Of a stretch of 64,000 nucleotides of DNA, positions 1-12,318 are shown one piece after another. Origin of the DNA: Bifidobacterium sp. ESL0800 (lineage in GTDB: Bacteria; Actinomycetota; Actinomycetes; Actinomycetales; Bifidobacteriaceae); the NCBI RefSeq assembly GCF_029395355.1, contig NZ_CP113913.1, positions 868,001 through 932,000 on the forward strand, given 5' to 3'. The notes under the pieces were generated by a model, which worked only from the letters and a program-made list of their open reading frames with translations, was not told the origin of the DNA and did no database searches. Made by a program: the position numbers and the translations under genes. Every line of letters starts with the position of its first letter. Within the stretch, counting starts at the first letter, position 1.

Positions 1-761
1 ATATCGCCCACGAAGTAGCCGGTCTGGTGGAGATTGAGGTATTGCTTCTCGGTGGCTTCAATGCCTTGTGGCGAGAACAGCAGAACATCTTTGCCATTCA
101 GTTCAAAGAAATCGGGGCATTCCCACATATGGCCCTGCGTCTTCTCCCCGTCGGACTTGGCGATAGGCCCACGGTATTCCCAGTGCAACAAGTCATCCGA
201 ACGATAGACCAGCACGCGACCAAGCCCGTCCTTGCCACGGGAACCAAGGATGACATAATAATGGCCGTCATGTTGCCAAATCTTTGGGTCACGGAAGTCC
301 TGCGTATTGTCTTCCGGCGGCGTGGCAATAACCGGGTTGTCTTCGTATTTCGTGAAATGAACGCCATCGTCGCTATAAGCGATGTTCTGGACCTCACGAT
401 AATGATCCGGGTCATCGGGCTTCAGCAGGTTGTGCCCGGTGTACATCAGGTAAAGCCGTCCATCCTTGGCAATCGAGCAACCGGAGTAGCAGCCATTCGC
501 ATCTTCCGGGTCACCTGGCACCAAGGCGATGGGCAACTGCTCCCAATGCACCAGATCACGACTGCGGTAATGACCCCAGTGCATCGGCCCCCACTCGGCA
601 CTGTACGGATTGTATTGATAGAAAAGATGGTAATAACCATTAGAATACGAGAAACCATTGGGATCGTTCATCCACCCAAACGGCGTCATCACATGGTATT
701 TCAGTCGGTATCGATCATTGGTCACAGAAATCGTCTTTGATTCATCTACGGTTTTCATCAT
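1..761 (-). CDS. GH32 beta-fructosidase / sucrose(-6-phosphate) hydrolase, 3' end outside the window
   Basis: Partial gene read leftwards off the window edge; about 253 N-terminal residues are visible. The translation holds the glycoside hydrolase family 32 hallmarks: WMNDPNG with the nucleophile Asp (codons near 646-666), FRDP (near 290-302), whose Asp stabilises the transition state, and WECPDFF (near 105-128), which carries the acid/base Glu. Family members hydrolyse beta-fructosidic bonds in sucrose, sucrose-6-phosphate or short fructans in the cytosol; the absence of a signal peptide agrees with an intracellular enzyme. Two adjacent ATG codons (761 and 758) follow an AAGGAGG ribosome site at 767-773; I took the longer form. 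Which sucrose-type substrate is preferred cannot be read from this part of the protein. Confidence 0.93.
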   Translation of the reverse strand, partial: MMKTVDESKTISVTNDRYRLKYHVMTPFGWMNDPNGFSYSNGYYHLFYQYNPYSAEWGPMHWGHYRSRDLVHWEQLPIALVPGDPEDANGCYSGCSIAKDGRLYLMYTGHNLLKPDDPDHYREVQNIAYSDDGVHFTKYEDNPVIATPPEDNTQDFRDPKIWQHDGHYYVILGSRGKDGLGRVLVYRSDDLLHWEYRGPIAKSDGEKTQGHMWECPDFFELNGKDVLLFSPQGIEATEKQYLNLHQTGYFVGD

Positions 762-1077
762 CACATCCTCCTTATTTGATAGAAATAACTCTTATATATC
801 TAAGGATACTTTCTTTCATTTACAAGCAAAACTCAAAATACGTTTTATTTCAATTTCAAGCCGTTCACCGGAACCTTGAACTGAATCAGTGAAAAAAGCA
901 CAAAATCAGGTCAGAACAACACTTTCCTTACCGTTTTGAGCCCAGTAAGGAGAAAAACACCTGTTACGGTTTGGCACGAGCGCTTTTAAAAGCGAATACG
1001 CAAAGGCCCGGCTCCTCGTTGAGGAAACCGGACCCTCGCACAGCGGACGCGTTGAATCTGCGTTCGCTTAACTACAA
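762..1077. other. Intergenic region between clpC end and GH32 start
   Basis: No gene is visible. From right to left it holds the clpC 3' hairpin (1004-1033), a palindrome gcgcttttaaaagcg (980-994), and an AT-rich stretch ahead of the GH32 gene. Small dyads there, GTTCaccgGAAC (863-874) and ACTGAaTCAGT (880-890), could be sugar-regulator half-sites, but no named operator consensus fits them well. Confidence 0.4.
1004..1033 (-). terminator. Putative clpC terminator hairpin
   Basis: About 45 bases beyond the clpC stop, ggcccggctcctc and gaggaaaccggacc form an imperfect GC-rich stem around a short loop. On the minus strand it is followed by only three T residues, so it is a weak candidate for intrinsic termination. 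Confidence 0.45.
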
Positions 1078-3771
<2,694 letters not shown>

Positions 3772-3847
3772 ACTTGTCCTTCCACTTCTTGATAGTCCAT
3801 TTAACTCTACCGATTTACGATGACGTTTATTTCGTGCCGCGCGATGA

Positions 3848-3864
3848 TTGCGCTGAGAACGCAA
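3848..3864 (-). promoter_or_regulatory. Candidate ClgR-type operator upstream of clpC
   Basis: A perfect inverted repeat TTGCG-N7-CGCAA lies about 77-93 bp upstream of the clpC start. On the plus strand the core reads CGCTGAGAACG, close to the CGC-N5-GCG core described for the actinobacterial Clp regulator ClgR, with one mismatch. Assignment rests on this resemblance and on the identity of the downstream gene. Confidence 0.35.
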
Positions 3865-3945
3865 CAAATGCAATGGAAACGGCTAAAATCCACCCGTATA
3901 TAGCAATTTCGGCTTACGAATACGTGCTTTCGTCACCACCGATCA

Positions 3946-5559
3946 TCACTCGTCATCCGAACCTGGTTGTGTTTGTGCAGAAGGCATAGCGCTGCTCGCC
4001 GACTCTTGCGCTGCCAAGCCCGCTTCCGCCTCCCCTGTTTCAGACGGTTCCTCAGTATCGTTGTCGTCTGCGTCGTTCACACGCTCGCCTTGAGGCGTCT
4101 CGGTTTCAGCTTCATCGGAAGCATTGGCTTTCGAGGTTGAATCCAAGGTCTCTGCGTCCTCAACATCGTCTGCGATATACGAATCGCTGATATTGGTATC
4201 GGGCTCGTCCTCATCCGAATCGTCGTCTTCAGTGTCGCTGTCGGCCGAATCATCGTCGGCATCGTCGGCATCATCAGAATCATCCGAACCGTCACCATCG
4301 TCACTCAGGTCGATGGTGGATTCAACGGCAACCTCGGCGGTCACTGCACTGCCCACGGTGCCCTTGCCGACCACGGTCGTTTCGTCCGCATCATCGTCAC
4401 TCTCGTCATCATCGTCCAGCGATCCGGGAACGGCGTGCTCGGCGATGTCCGTCTCAGAAGCGACGTCGGTCGCGGTCTCATCGTCGGCCTCATCGGATTG
4501 GGCGTCGACATTGTCGTCATCCTCGTCGATCGATTCGATGAGTTCGACCTGACCGCGCTCCTCACGCGGCGCCTGGGCAATGATGTCGATATGCAAATCG
4601 TCAAATGCAGGCTTGGACTGTACCCAAAGATGCGATGGCTCTGGCTGTGCGATTTCGGAATGCTCTCCACAACCGTGGTCGAGGGACACCACCCGTCCAT
4701 CATCGGGACTCCAACGATTCGCGCACACGCCGAACATGGTGTCGAGGTCACCCTTGAGCCCGATGAAAAAGGCACACGTCGAGCACAGATTGCCCTCGGC
4801 CGTCTTGGTGGAAAGCGACTTCGGACCGTGCTGCCCGTCATACCAACGTTTCGCGGTCTGCGAGCGCCCCAATTGGCTCATCACATGCCGGCGTGAAAGC
4901 CCGAATTGCTCGACAGTGTCTTCAAGTTCACGGCTCAATCCCGTTTCGGGGTCGATATCCGAGTTCGTTTGCGCGGCTTCGTCGGTTTTCGCCTCGCCAT
5001 CAGCCTCGCCGTCGGCTGTCGTTTCCTCGTCGCTTTGGGCAACACCCGATACGTCCGTCACGACTTCCCCGGTTGCGTGTTCCCCGCTTCCTTCGGCCCG
5101 GCCAGTTCCCGCATCTTCAGCCGAATCCTGTTGCACGGCCTTCGTCTTGCGGAACCCGTCTTCCATACGCGGGTCGTCCGGATCGGTGCCCAAGGAATCC
5201 GTCACCGAAAGATCGGCCGCCTCAAGCCTGTCCTTCCAGGGAACCCAAGCCGGTGCCAACAGTGAATCCTCGGTGGGAACCAGCGTTGATTCGTTGACGC
5301 TCCACGAATCGAGCTCCGTATCGTGGTAGAGCGTCACCGCCCATTGCCAGCCCTCATAGCCCTTGCGTAGGCACACAAAACGAAAATCGGTGACATTGTC
5401 GCCCAAATCGATGCCCTGGACGAACTCCCCCACCTCATCGGGTTCATCGGCGACCGCCAGCACCACCGATTTAGCCAAAGCACGTGGGTCGAGCTTGGCT
5501 TCTTCATCAGAACGCTCGTCCGTATCCGCCGTTGTTTCCGCCATACTGTCTTCCGTCAT
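3946..5559 (-). CDS. DUF3027 domain protein with acidic low-complexity tail
   Basis: A 537-residue protein. The N-terminal part (MAETT... through LVPTEDSLLAPAWVPWKDRL, roughly residues 10-110) resembles the actinobacterial DUF3027 family, whose function is unknown. A second conserved block near residues 215-310 contains the Cys-bearing segments LCSTCAFF and GVCANRWSP and the motif DHGCGEHSE, which could bind a metal. The C-terminal 200 residues are dominated by Asp, Glu, Ser and Thr and look disordered. The chosen ATG (5559) lies just past the stop of the upstream CspA-domain gene; an ATG at 5541 or in-frame starts up to 5613 inside that gene remain possible. The tight spacing suggests the two genes are co-transcribed. 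Confidence 0.85.
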   Translation of the reverse strand: MTEDSMAETTADTDERSDEEAKLDPRALAKSVVLAVADEPDEVGEFVQGIDLGDNVTDFRFVCLRKGYEGWQWAVTLYHDTELDSWSVNESTLVPTEDSLLAPAWVPWKDRLEAADLSVTDSLGTDPDDPRMEDGFRKTKAVQQDSAEDAGTGRAEGSGEHATGEVVTDVSGVAQSDEETTADGEADGEAKTDEAAQTNSDIDPETGLSRELEDTVEQFGLSRRHVMSQLGRSQTAKRWYDGQHGPKSLSTKTAEGNLCSTCAFFIGLKGDLDTMFGVCANRWSPDDGRVVSLDHGCGEHSEIAQPEPSHLWVQSKPAFDDLHIDIIAQAPREERGQVELIESIDEDDDNVDAQSDEADDETATDVASETDIAEHAVPGSLDDDDESDDDADETTVVGKGTVGSAVTAEVAVESTIDLSDDGDGSDDSDDADDADDDSADSDTEDDDSDEDEPDTNISDSYIADDVEDAETLDSTSKANASDEAETETPQGERVNDADDNDTEEPSETGEAEAGLAAQESASSAMPSAQTQPGSDDE

Positions 5560-5578
5560 TTCGCTTTCCGTTTTCTTC

Positions 5579-5968
5579 TCAATCCTCGACATCGAAATCA
5601 TCGGCAACGGCACGCAGCAGCGTGGCCAATTTACGGCTTTCGCCGGCGTTCGGGTAACGATGGCGTCGCAAGGAATTGCCTGCGGAATCGAGCAATTTGA
5701 TCAGATCCTCGACAATGGCTGCCATATCGTCAGGCTTGGGCCTGGTGGCGCGCACCACCGATGGTGCGGGCCCCAAAACATGAAGATCCATGGCCTGAGG
5801 GCCTTTGCGACCATCGACCAGCGAGAACTCGACTTTGGCTCCCTTACGCAAGGTCGAGGTCCCCGCAGGCAATGCCGCCGCAGGCAAGAACACATCGTTG
5901 CCGTCATCTGCGGTTATAAAGCCATAACCTCTCTTAGCATCGAACCAACGCACTTTCCCGCTGGGCAT
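5579..5968 (-). CDS. Cold-shock-domain protein with C-terminal helical extension
   Basis: A 129-residue protein. Residues 1-65 form a cold-shock domain with the RNP1-like motif KRGYGFI and RNP2-like NDVFLP, which bind single-stranded nucleic acid. The remaining 64 residues (MAAIVEDLIKLLDSAG... to DDFDVED) are not part of that fold and look helical. Classical CspA proteins are about 67 residues, so this is the longer actinobacterial type that is usually found next to a DUF3027 gene, as it is here. The DUF3027 gene begins 19 bases past this stop. The start ATG at 5968 gives the usual MPSGKVRWFD beginning. Confidence 0.93.
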   Translation of the reverse strand: MPSGKVRWFDAKRGYGFITADDGNDVFLPAAALPAGTSTLRKGAKVEFSLVDGRKGPQAMDLHVLGPAPSVVRATRPKPDDMAAIVEDLIKLLDSAGNSLRRHRYPNAGESRKLATLLRAVADDFDVED

Positions 5969-6083
5969 AACACACCTCGTTCATCCTGTAATTTCTTGAC
6001 GGAATATCATTTTCACGTTCCGTTTTCTTGGATCTCCTACCAGTCTAGCGTAACGACTACGCAAACCGCGAAAGATCGGTTCC

Positions 6084-8063
6084 CTAGCTCTTATCGTGCC
6101 GGGACCATTTGCCTTGGTGGATTCCCGTCGCGTTCTGTCTTTCCTGCTTATCCTGCTTTGCCTCTTTGCCGATTTTGCCGTTTTTCCTGTTCCTCGATTT
6201 CATGGCAACGGCAGGCACCTGAGGTTCAAGAGGACCGATGGGAAGAATGACAGTAAGAGTAAGGCCGCCGCCATTGGCGGTCGTAGTCGCATCGATGAAC
6301 CCATGGTGGGCTCGCACCACAGATTGAGCAATGGACATGCCCAATCCCGTACCGCCTTTTTGACGGGCGCGCGAGGGGTCGGCTGTATAGAAGCGTTCGA
6401 AAATCTGGGATTGGCGGTCCGAGGGGACGCCGGGACCGTGGTCCATGAAGCTGAACACGGCATAGTTCATCCCCATCTGCATGGATTGCCCGACTTCGAC
6501 GGCCTCAAGGAAGTAGCGCAACGATTCAGGGCTTGGAGGCATGCGTTGCAACGATTCAGGACTGATGGATGCGGGAAGGACGGCCAGCCCGACCTCTACA
6601 GGCGAATCCGATGGCGTGTAACGATGAATATTGCCGACGATATTGGTGATGACCTGACGCAGCCTCGAGGCATCTCCTGTCAGCGTCAGAGCGGGGAATT
6701 CGCCCTCACGGAACACCAGATGCGAGGGCTTGTTGCCGTCCTTGGCATTGAGTTCAAGGCTTCCTTTTCTGATCAGCCGATTGTTGTCCAGCGCATGCAA
6801 ATCGTCGACGGCGTCCTTCAGCTGCTGGCTCAGGTCGACCTGCTGGGTCATGTCGATGCCACGTCCCTCGTCGAGGCGGGCCAGCGAAAGCAGATCCTCC
6901 ACAAGCACGGTCATCCGTTGGCTTGAAGCCTCGATATGGTCTATGGATTCATCAGCACGCTCAAGAGCACCCGGCAGATCGCGCTGCATGTGATACAGCT
7001 CGGAATAGCCATGGATCGTGGCCAAAGGGGTTCGCAATTCATGGCTCGCGTCGGAGACGAATTGCTTCATCTTGTCCGTGGTTTCCTGCTGCTCGCGGAA
7101 GCTTGATTCGATGCGTGCCAACATGGCGTTGAGCGACGCTGCAAGCGAGCCGACCTCGGTGTTTTCCGGCGCTGCCGGAACACGCTGGGTCAAGTCACCC
7201 GCGGCGATTTTGGCAGCGGTCTTCTCGATGCGTTTCAGCGGAAGCAAGGTGCGCTGAATAATCAACGTGGCCACTACCGCGCCGAGCAGAACAATGATGA
7301 TACTGACGAAAATCGAATATTGGGTCAACGTGCTGATGATATCGATCTGGTCGGCCATCGATATGCCGATATATACCGTCATTTTCACCGTGCTCGTGCC
7401 ATCGGGTCCACGTTCCCTGCCTTCCAGGGCGAGCACGCGCCATGGGGCCTGGGCCACCTGCATGGTACGTTTGTCCGTTTTGACCGACGAATTCAATTCA
7501 CGAACGTTGGCAGCGGCGGTGAAAGGCTTGTCATATTCGACATCGCCCATGGAGCCGTTGGGTGGCAACTCGGGCTCCGAAACGACACTATTGCGCAATA
7601 CAGGAACCAACGGCGTTCTGATGATGACGTTGCTTTTGTAGTCCCGCCACTGCATGAAATATTCGTTCGGCCCGACGTTCTCGTTCTCGTCTTTACGACT
7701 CAGCAGGTCAACGTTGCTATAGACCAATTGGGCCTGATCACGCAGTTGGGTATCGGTCTTCGCCACCAGATAGCTGCTGACCAATTGACGTATGGTCAAC
7801 GAAATACCAAAGGTGCCGACCATCAGCAGGACAAGCGTGCAGGCTACCAGCTTGGTGGAAAGAGGTACGGCGTCCAAACGGCCGAGCCAACGTCTACGCA
7901 TCCGGGCAAGAGCCGGGAATCTGCTCGGTTTGTTGCCTTTTTGGGATGTGCCGTTTTTGCCGTGTATCGCCTCCGGCTGCGACGAACCATCATTCGTTGC
8001 AGTCCCATCCGTTTCCGCGTCTCCACGCTCCTGCGAATCGCCCGATGCCTGTGCTTTCATCAT
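6084..8063 (-). CDS. Sensor histidine kinase (HAMP, HisKA, HATPase)
   Basis: A 659-residue membrane kinase paired with the response regulator encoded 8 bp upstream. A polar N-terminal segment of about 65 residues precedes membrane segment 1 (about 70-93). An extracytoplasmic sensor loop of about 150 residues follows, then membrane segment 2 (about 248-270) and a HAMP linker. The dimerisation and phosphoacceptor box DASHELRTPLA places the autophosphorylated His at residue 341. The ATP-binding domain shows an HRYTPSD N-box, DHGPGVP and GTGLGMS. The last 45 residues are rich in Lys, Arg and Gln. The arrangement resembles the MprB/TcrY group of actinobacteria. The stimulus cannot be predicted. 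An AAGGA ribosome site lies within the end of the upstream gene, suggesting coupled translation. Confidence 0.94.
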   Translation of the reverse strand: MMKAQASGDSQERGDAETDGTATNDGSSQPEAIHGKNGTSQKGNKPSRFPALARMRRRWLGRLDAVPLSTKLVACTLVLLMVGTFGISLTIRQLVSSYLVAKTDTQLRDQAQLVYSNVDLLSRKDENENVGPNEYFMQWRDYKSNVIIRTPLVPVLRNSVVSEPELPPNGSMGDVEYDKPFTAAANVRELNSSVKTDKRTMQVAQAPWRVLALEGRERGPDGTSTVKMTVYIGISMADQIDIISTLTQYSIFVSIIIVLLGAVVATLIIQRTLLPLKRIEKTAAKIAAGDLTQRVPAAPENTEVGSLAASLNAMLARIESSFREQQETTDKMKQFVSDASHELRTPLATIHGYSELYHMQRDLPGALERADESIDHIEASSQRMTVLVEDLLSLARLDEGRGIDMTQQVDLSQQLKDAVDDLHALDNNRLIRKGSLELNAKDGNKPSHLVFREGEFPALTLTGDASRLRQVITNIVGNIHRYTPSDSPVEVGLAVLPASISPESLQRMPPSPESLRYFLEAVEVGQSMQMGMNYAVFSFMDHGPGVPSDRQSQIFERFYTADPSRARQKGGTGLGMSIAQSVVRAHHGFIDATTTANGGGLTLTVILPIGPLEPQVPAVAMKSRNRKNGKIGKEAKQDKQERQNATGIHQGKWSRHDKS

Positions 8064-8071
8064 CAGCGCTG

Positions 8072-8803
8072 CTATTCCTTCGGTTCACGAATCATATAAC
8101 CGATACCACGCTTGGTCTCGATAAGCGGAACCACCTTGTGTTTGGTGCCGTCCGTATCGGTGACGACAACGCCGTCGACCTTCTTGCGCAAATAGGAAAT
8201 ATAGGATTCGACGATCGCCGCGTCCCCACCCCAGTCATATTGCCATACATGATCGAGGATCTGGGCTTTGGAGAGCACACGGCCGACGTTGTCCATCAGA
8301 TAGCGAAGCAGCTTGTACTCGGTGGGGCTCAGATCAATGGTCTGTCCGGCCCGCGTCACGTCGTGGGAGTCCTCGTTGATTTCCAGGTCTCCGACACGCA
8401 GGATGGGATCGTCCTCCGTCTGTTCGTGGGTGCGGCGCAGAATGGCGCGAATACGGGCGACCACTTCCTCCAGGCTGAACGGTTTGGTGACGTAATCGTC
8501 TCCCCCGACCGTAAGCCCCATGACCTTGTCCTGGGTATCGTCGCGCGCGGTCAGGAACAGCACCGGCGCGTCGATGCCTTCCTGGCGAATCCGGCGTGTC
8601 ACCGTAAATCCATCGATGTCAGGCAGCATCACGTCGAGGACGATCAGATCGGGCTGGGTCTTCTCGATTACTTCGATGGCTTCGGTGCCGCTTGCGGCCG
8701 TAGTCACCTCGAAGCCGGAAAAATGCAGGGATGCAACCAGCAGATCCCGAATTGACGGTTCGTCATCCACAACCACGATCGACGCTTCTATTTGTTTGCT
8801 CAT
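8072..8803 (-). CDS. OmpR/PhoP-family response regulator
   Basis: A 243-residue two-component regulator. The receiver domain has the acidic pair DDE (residues 13-15), phosphoacceptor Asp57 in LIVLDVMLPD, Thr in FLTARD and the conserved Lys in YVTKPF. The C-terminal winged helix (about 140-235) carries LSPTEYKLLRYL and RGIGYM, as in DNA-binding OmpR-type proteins. It is encoded directly upstream of its probable partner kinase and the two should form one operon. Two TTCCTG repeats 11 bp apart lie 32-48 bp upstream of the start and may be its own binding box. Its target genes are not apparent in this window. Confidence 0.95.
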   Translation of the reverse strand: MSKQIEASIVVVDDEPSIRDLLVASLHFSGFEVTTAASGTEAIEVIEKTQPDLIVLDVMLPDIDGFTVTRRIRQEGIDAPVLFLTARDDTQDKVMGLTVGGDDYVTKPFSLEEVVARIRAILRRTHEQTEDDPILRVGDLEINEDSHDVTRAGQTIDLSPTEYKLLRYLMDNVGRVLSKAQILDHVWQYDWGGDAAIVESYISYLRKKVDGVVVTDTDGTKHKVVPLIETKRGIGYMIREPKE

Positions 8804-8834
8804 AATGATAAGGATTGCTCAACTGTCTGTATGT

Positions 8835-8851
8835 TTCCTGAATACTTCCTG
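8835..8851. promoter_or_regulatory. Direct-repeat box upstream of the response regulator
   Basis: TTCCTG-aatac-TTCCTG, two identical hexamers with an 11-bp period, sits 32-48 bp before the start codon (8803). OmpR/PhoP-family regulators bind direct repeats one helical turn apart, so autoregulation is a reasonable guess. Only two repeats are visible, so chance is not excluded. Confidence 0.35.
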
Positions 8852-8947
8852 CACAAAGTGCATTATTCATCACTCAGCAAAACGGCGGGGACCGGATTCA
8901 GTGGCGGGAAATCAGCCAAACGATCACGGCATTCGGCGGATTATTCC

Positions 8948-9793
8948 TCACTTTTTCTTGCGATGACGCGGCCCCTTAGCCTTGGGTTTCACGAGTTTCG
9001 CTGCATCTGAACTATCCGTTTGCCCGGTCTTCGGGCCTTCGTCACTTGGATAGTCCTTGTCGCTAGGCGATTCGCCGGTTTTCTTCTTCTTTCCTCTACG
9101 CCTGAGCAGCATGACAACAGCGCCGATGACGATAATGACAAGAATAACCGCGATAGACCCCGCGATGATGATTTTCGGTTTTCTCGAAGTCTCCTGCTTA
9201 TGCAGAACCTTGATCTCATCCATCATGGCGCAAGCTGCGCCGGACCAATCAGGATCGTCGCCCTTCTGTATCGGGCCGAGTGCAGCCTGAGACAGTCGGG
9301 AGACATGGTCTTTGTCTTTCAGCCAGTCATCGGAATTGTGCGAGACGGCGACCACCAGTCTGCCGTCGTTGGAAGCGAGCGCGAGAAGGACGGTGTTGGC
9401 GGGAGGCTTGGTCGATTCAAGACTCTCCCCCGCCCATGTATCGGGATCTTTGGAACCAGCGAAATTGGCCAGGTACAAAAGCCTCACCGTCACACCGGTT
9501 TCCTGTTTGATGGAAGCGATTTCGTCATTGACGTGGGAGACGTTGCCACCGAGAAGATTTTGCGGGTCGGTCACCTCGGCGTTGATTTCACCCATTGACG
9601 AGCTTGCCGCCCGAGCCGGTTGCGCAAAGCCGAAAAGCAACACAACCCCTAGCAACGAAGCGGCGAAGGCGACCATCAATCCCAAAATTCGCTGATGATG
9701 ACCTTTCGATGACGGTTCAGATCGGACTTCGCCGTACAAACAATCCCTTGAGCTTTCCTCGATATCCGGAAAAGACAAAATACTGGCTGACAT
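8948..9793 (-). CDS. TPM-domain membrane protein
   Basis: A 281-residue protein from the ATG at 9793. After about 35 polar residues there is a hydrophobic stretch (ILGLMVAFAASLLGVVLLF) ending in AQPARAA, which looks like a signal sequence. The outer domain (roughly residues 70-190) resembles TPM/Psb32-type domains: VTDPQNLL at its start, NTVLLALASNDGRLVVAVS in the middle. A second membrane helix (IAVILVIIVIGAVVMLL) is followed by a strongly basic cytoplasmic tail ending RHRKKK. TPM proteins are extracytoplasmic and of uncertain function. No good ribosome site marks the start; GTG 9820 and TTG 9823 in the same frame are alternatives. Confidence 0.8.
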   Translation of the reverse strand: MSASILSFPDIEESSRDCLYGEVRSEPSSKGHHQRILGLMVAFAASLLGVVLLFGFAQPARAASSSMGEINAEVTDPQNLLGGNVSHVNDEIASIKQETGVTVRLLYLANFAGSKDPDTWAGESLESTKPPANTVLLALASNDGRLVVAVSHNSDDWLKDKDHVSRLSQAALGPIQKGDDPDWSGAACAMMDEIKVLHKQETSRKPKIIIAGSIAVILVIIVIGAVVMLLRRRGKKKKTGESPSDKDYPSDEGPKTGQTDSSDAAKLVKPKAKGPRHRKKK

Positions 9794-9963
9794 ATCAACC
9801 ACTGTAGCGAATAGGTTCACCAACGAGCTTCAAGTCCGCTACGGACTCAACAATGACAGAACAACAAACAGTTGAAAAACACAGCCACAAGACAAGACTC
9901 GCTGAGCGGTCTGCTCTCGGCCTGAATCAGGTGTGGCGGCAGACCGCCAAACCGGGCAACGCG

Positions 9964-9999
9964 AAAGCGCCGGTACCTTGTAAAAGATACCAGCGCTTT
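9964..9999 (-). terminator. Putative groEL terminator hairpin
   Basis: Arms aaagcgccggtacctt (9964-9979) and aagataccagcgcttt (9984-9999) pair with few mismatches about 50 bp past the groEL stop. No T run follows on the minus strand, so it may end transcription weakly or protect the 3' end. Confidence 0.5.
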
Positions 10000-10050
10000 C
10001 TCAATCCTCATGACCCTCTATCACTGCGTATTCCGAGAGTCAGCCACGGA

Positions 10051-11697
<1,647 letters not shown>

Positions 11698-11761
11698 CTA
11701 CACATCTTATATTGACTCACCCGAAATCCCAGGAGCCGGATAACCAACCGTCAGCTGCCGA

Positions 11762-11788
11762 TTATCACTCTCGAGCCCCGAGTGCTAA
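11762..11788. promoter_or_regulatory. CIRCE operator, groEL-proximal copy
   Basis: TTATCACTC-N9-GAGTGCTAA matches the HrcA operator TTAGCACTC-N9-GAGTGCTAA with one mismatch in the left arm. It lies about 83 bp upstream of the groEL start. On the minus strand TTAGCA and GATAAT with a 16-bp spacer overlap this operator and could form a promoter blocked by HrcA. Confidence 0.88.
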
Positions 11789-11796
11789 TTTCAAGA

Positions 11797-11823
11797 TTAG
11801 CACTCCCATCGGTCGAGTGCCAA
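11797..11823. promoter_or_regulatory. CIRCE operator, groEL-distal copy
   Basis: TTAGCACTC-N9-GAGTGCCAA is a second HrcA operator with one mismatch, in the right arm. It begins 8 bp beyond the first, with centres 35 bp apart. On the minus strand a TTGGCA/TAATCT pair with an 18-bp spacer overlaps it, so the two operators may each cover a promoter. Confidence 0.9.
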
Positions 11824-11850
11824 CATTGATGAAATTGCGCTGTTGGCATG

Positions 11851-11892
11851 AAAAAACGTTGGGCCCGATTCTTGCAAACCGGACCCAACGTT
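11851..11892 (-). terminator. Intrinsic terminator of cspA
   Basis: AACGTTGGGCCCG (11855-11867) and CGGACCCAACGTT (11880-11892) form a 13-bp stem with one mismatch and, on the minus strand, run into six T residues. It lies just past the cspA stop and separates cspA from the groEL promoter region 30 bp further on. Confidence 0.9.
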
Positions 11893-11914
11893 AAATATAG
11901 CGATGCGCTAGCAA

Positions 11915-12118
11915 TCAGATCTTGGTGACAGTCGTCGCCTGCAGGCCCTTCGGGCCTTGCTCGAATTCATATTCCACCTTATCGCCGTCGTCGAGCTTCT
12001 TGAAGCCCTCGCTTTGAATAGCGGAATAGTGAACGAAAACATCTTCGCTCCCATCATCGGGGCTGATGAATCCGTAACCCTTGCCAGCATTGAAGAACTT
12101 CACGGTACCTTGTGCCAT
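11915..12118 (-). CDS. cspA: Cold-shock protein CspA
   Basis: A 67-residue single-domain cold-shock protein, the usual length. The RNA-binding motifs KGYGFI (RNP1) and DVFVHYSAI (RNP2) are intact. Such proteins act as RNA chaperones that keep transcripts open. I chose the ATG at 12118, giving MAQGTVKFF; an in-frame ATG three codons earlier (12127) is possible and the ribosome site does not decide between them. The gene is monocistronic, with a strong terminator behind it and about 200 bp of gene-free DNA in front, which may hold a structured leader as in many cold-shock genes. Confidence 0.96.
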   Translation of the reverse strand: MAQGTVKFFNAGKGYGFISPDDGSEDVFVHYSAIQSEGFKKLDDGDKVEYEFEQGPKGLQATTVTKI

Positions 12119-12318
12119 AATAACCATTCTCTCATCCGAGTGTCACGCGAAAACAATATGAGGTACCCGGCTGATTCCGGATACTACATCACGTAACAGT
12201 TTTTACTATAGACAGAACCCCAGTCAAAAACACGAAACACGCCGAAACTGCATCATAAACAAGGAAAAATAAGCAAATAAAGCGGTAAGCCTGTTCAATC
12301 GACAGCTAACAATACCAA

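Noticed and set aside
11780..11805. GAGTGCTAA-N8-TTAGCACTC as a single operator
   Set aside because: The half-sites are in the wrong order for HrcA; they are better explained as facing arms of two neighbouring CIRCE sites.
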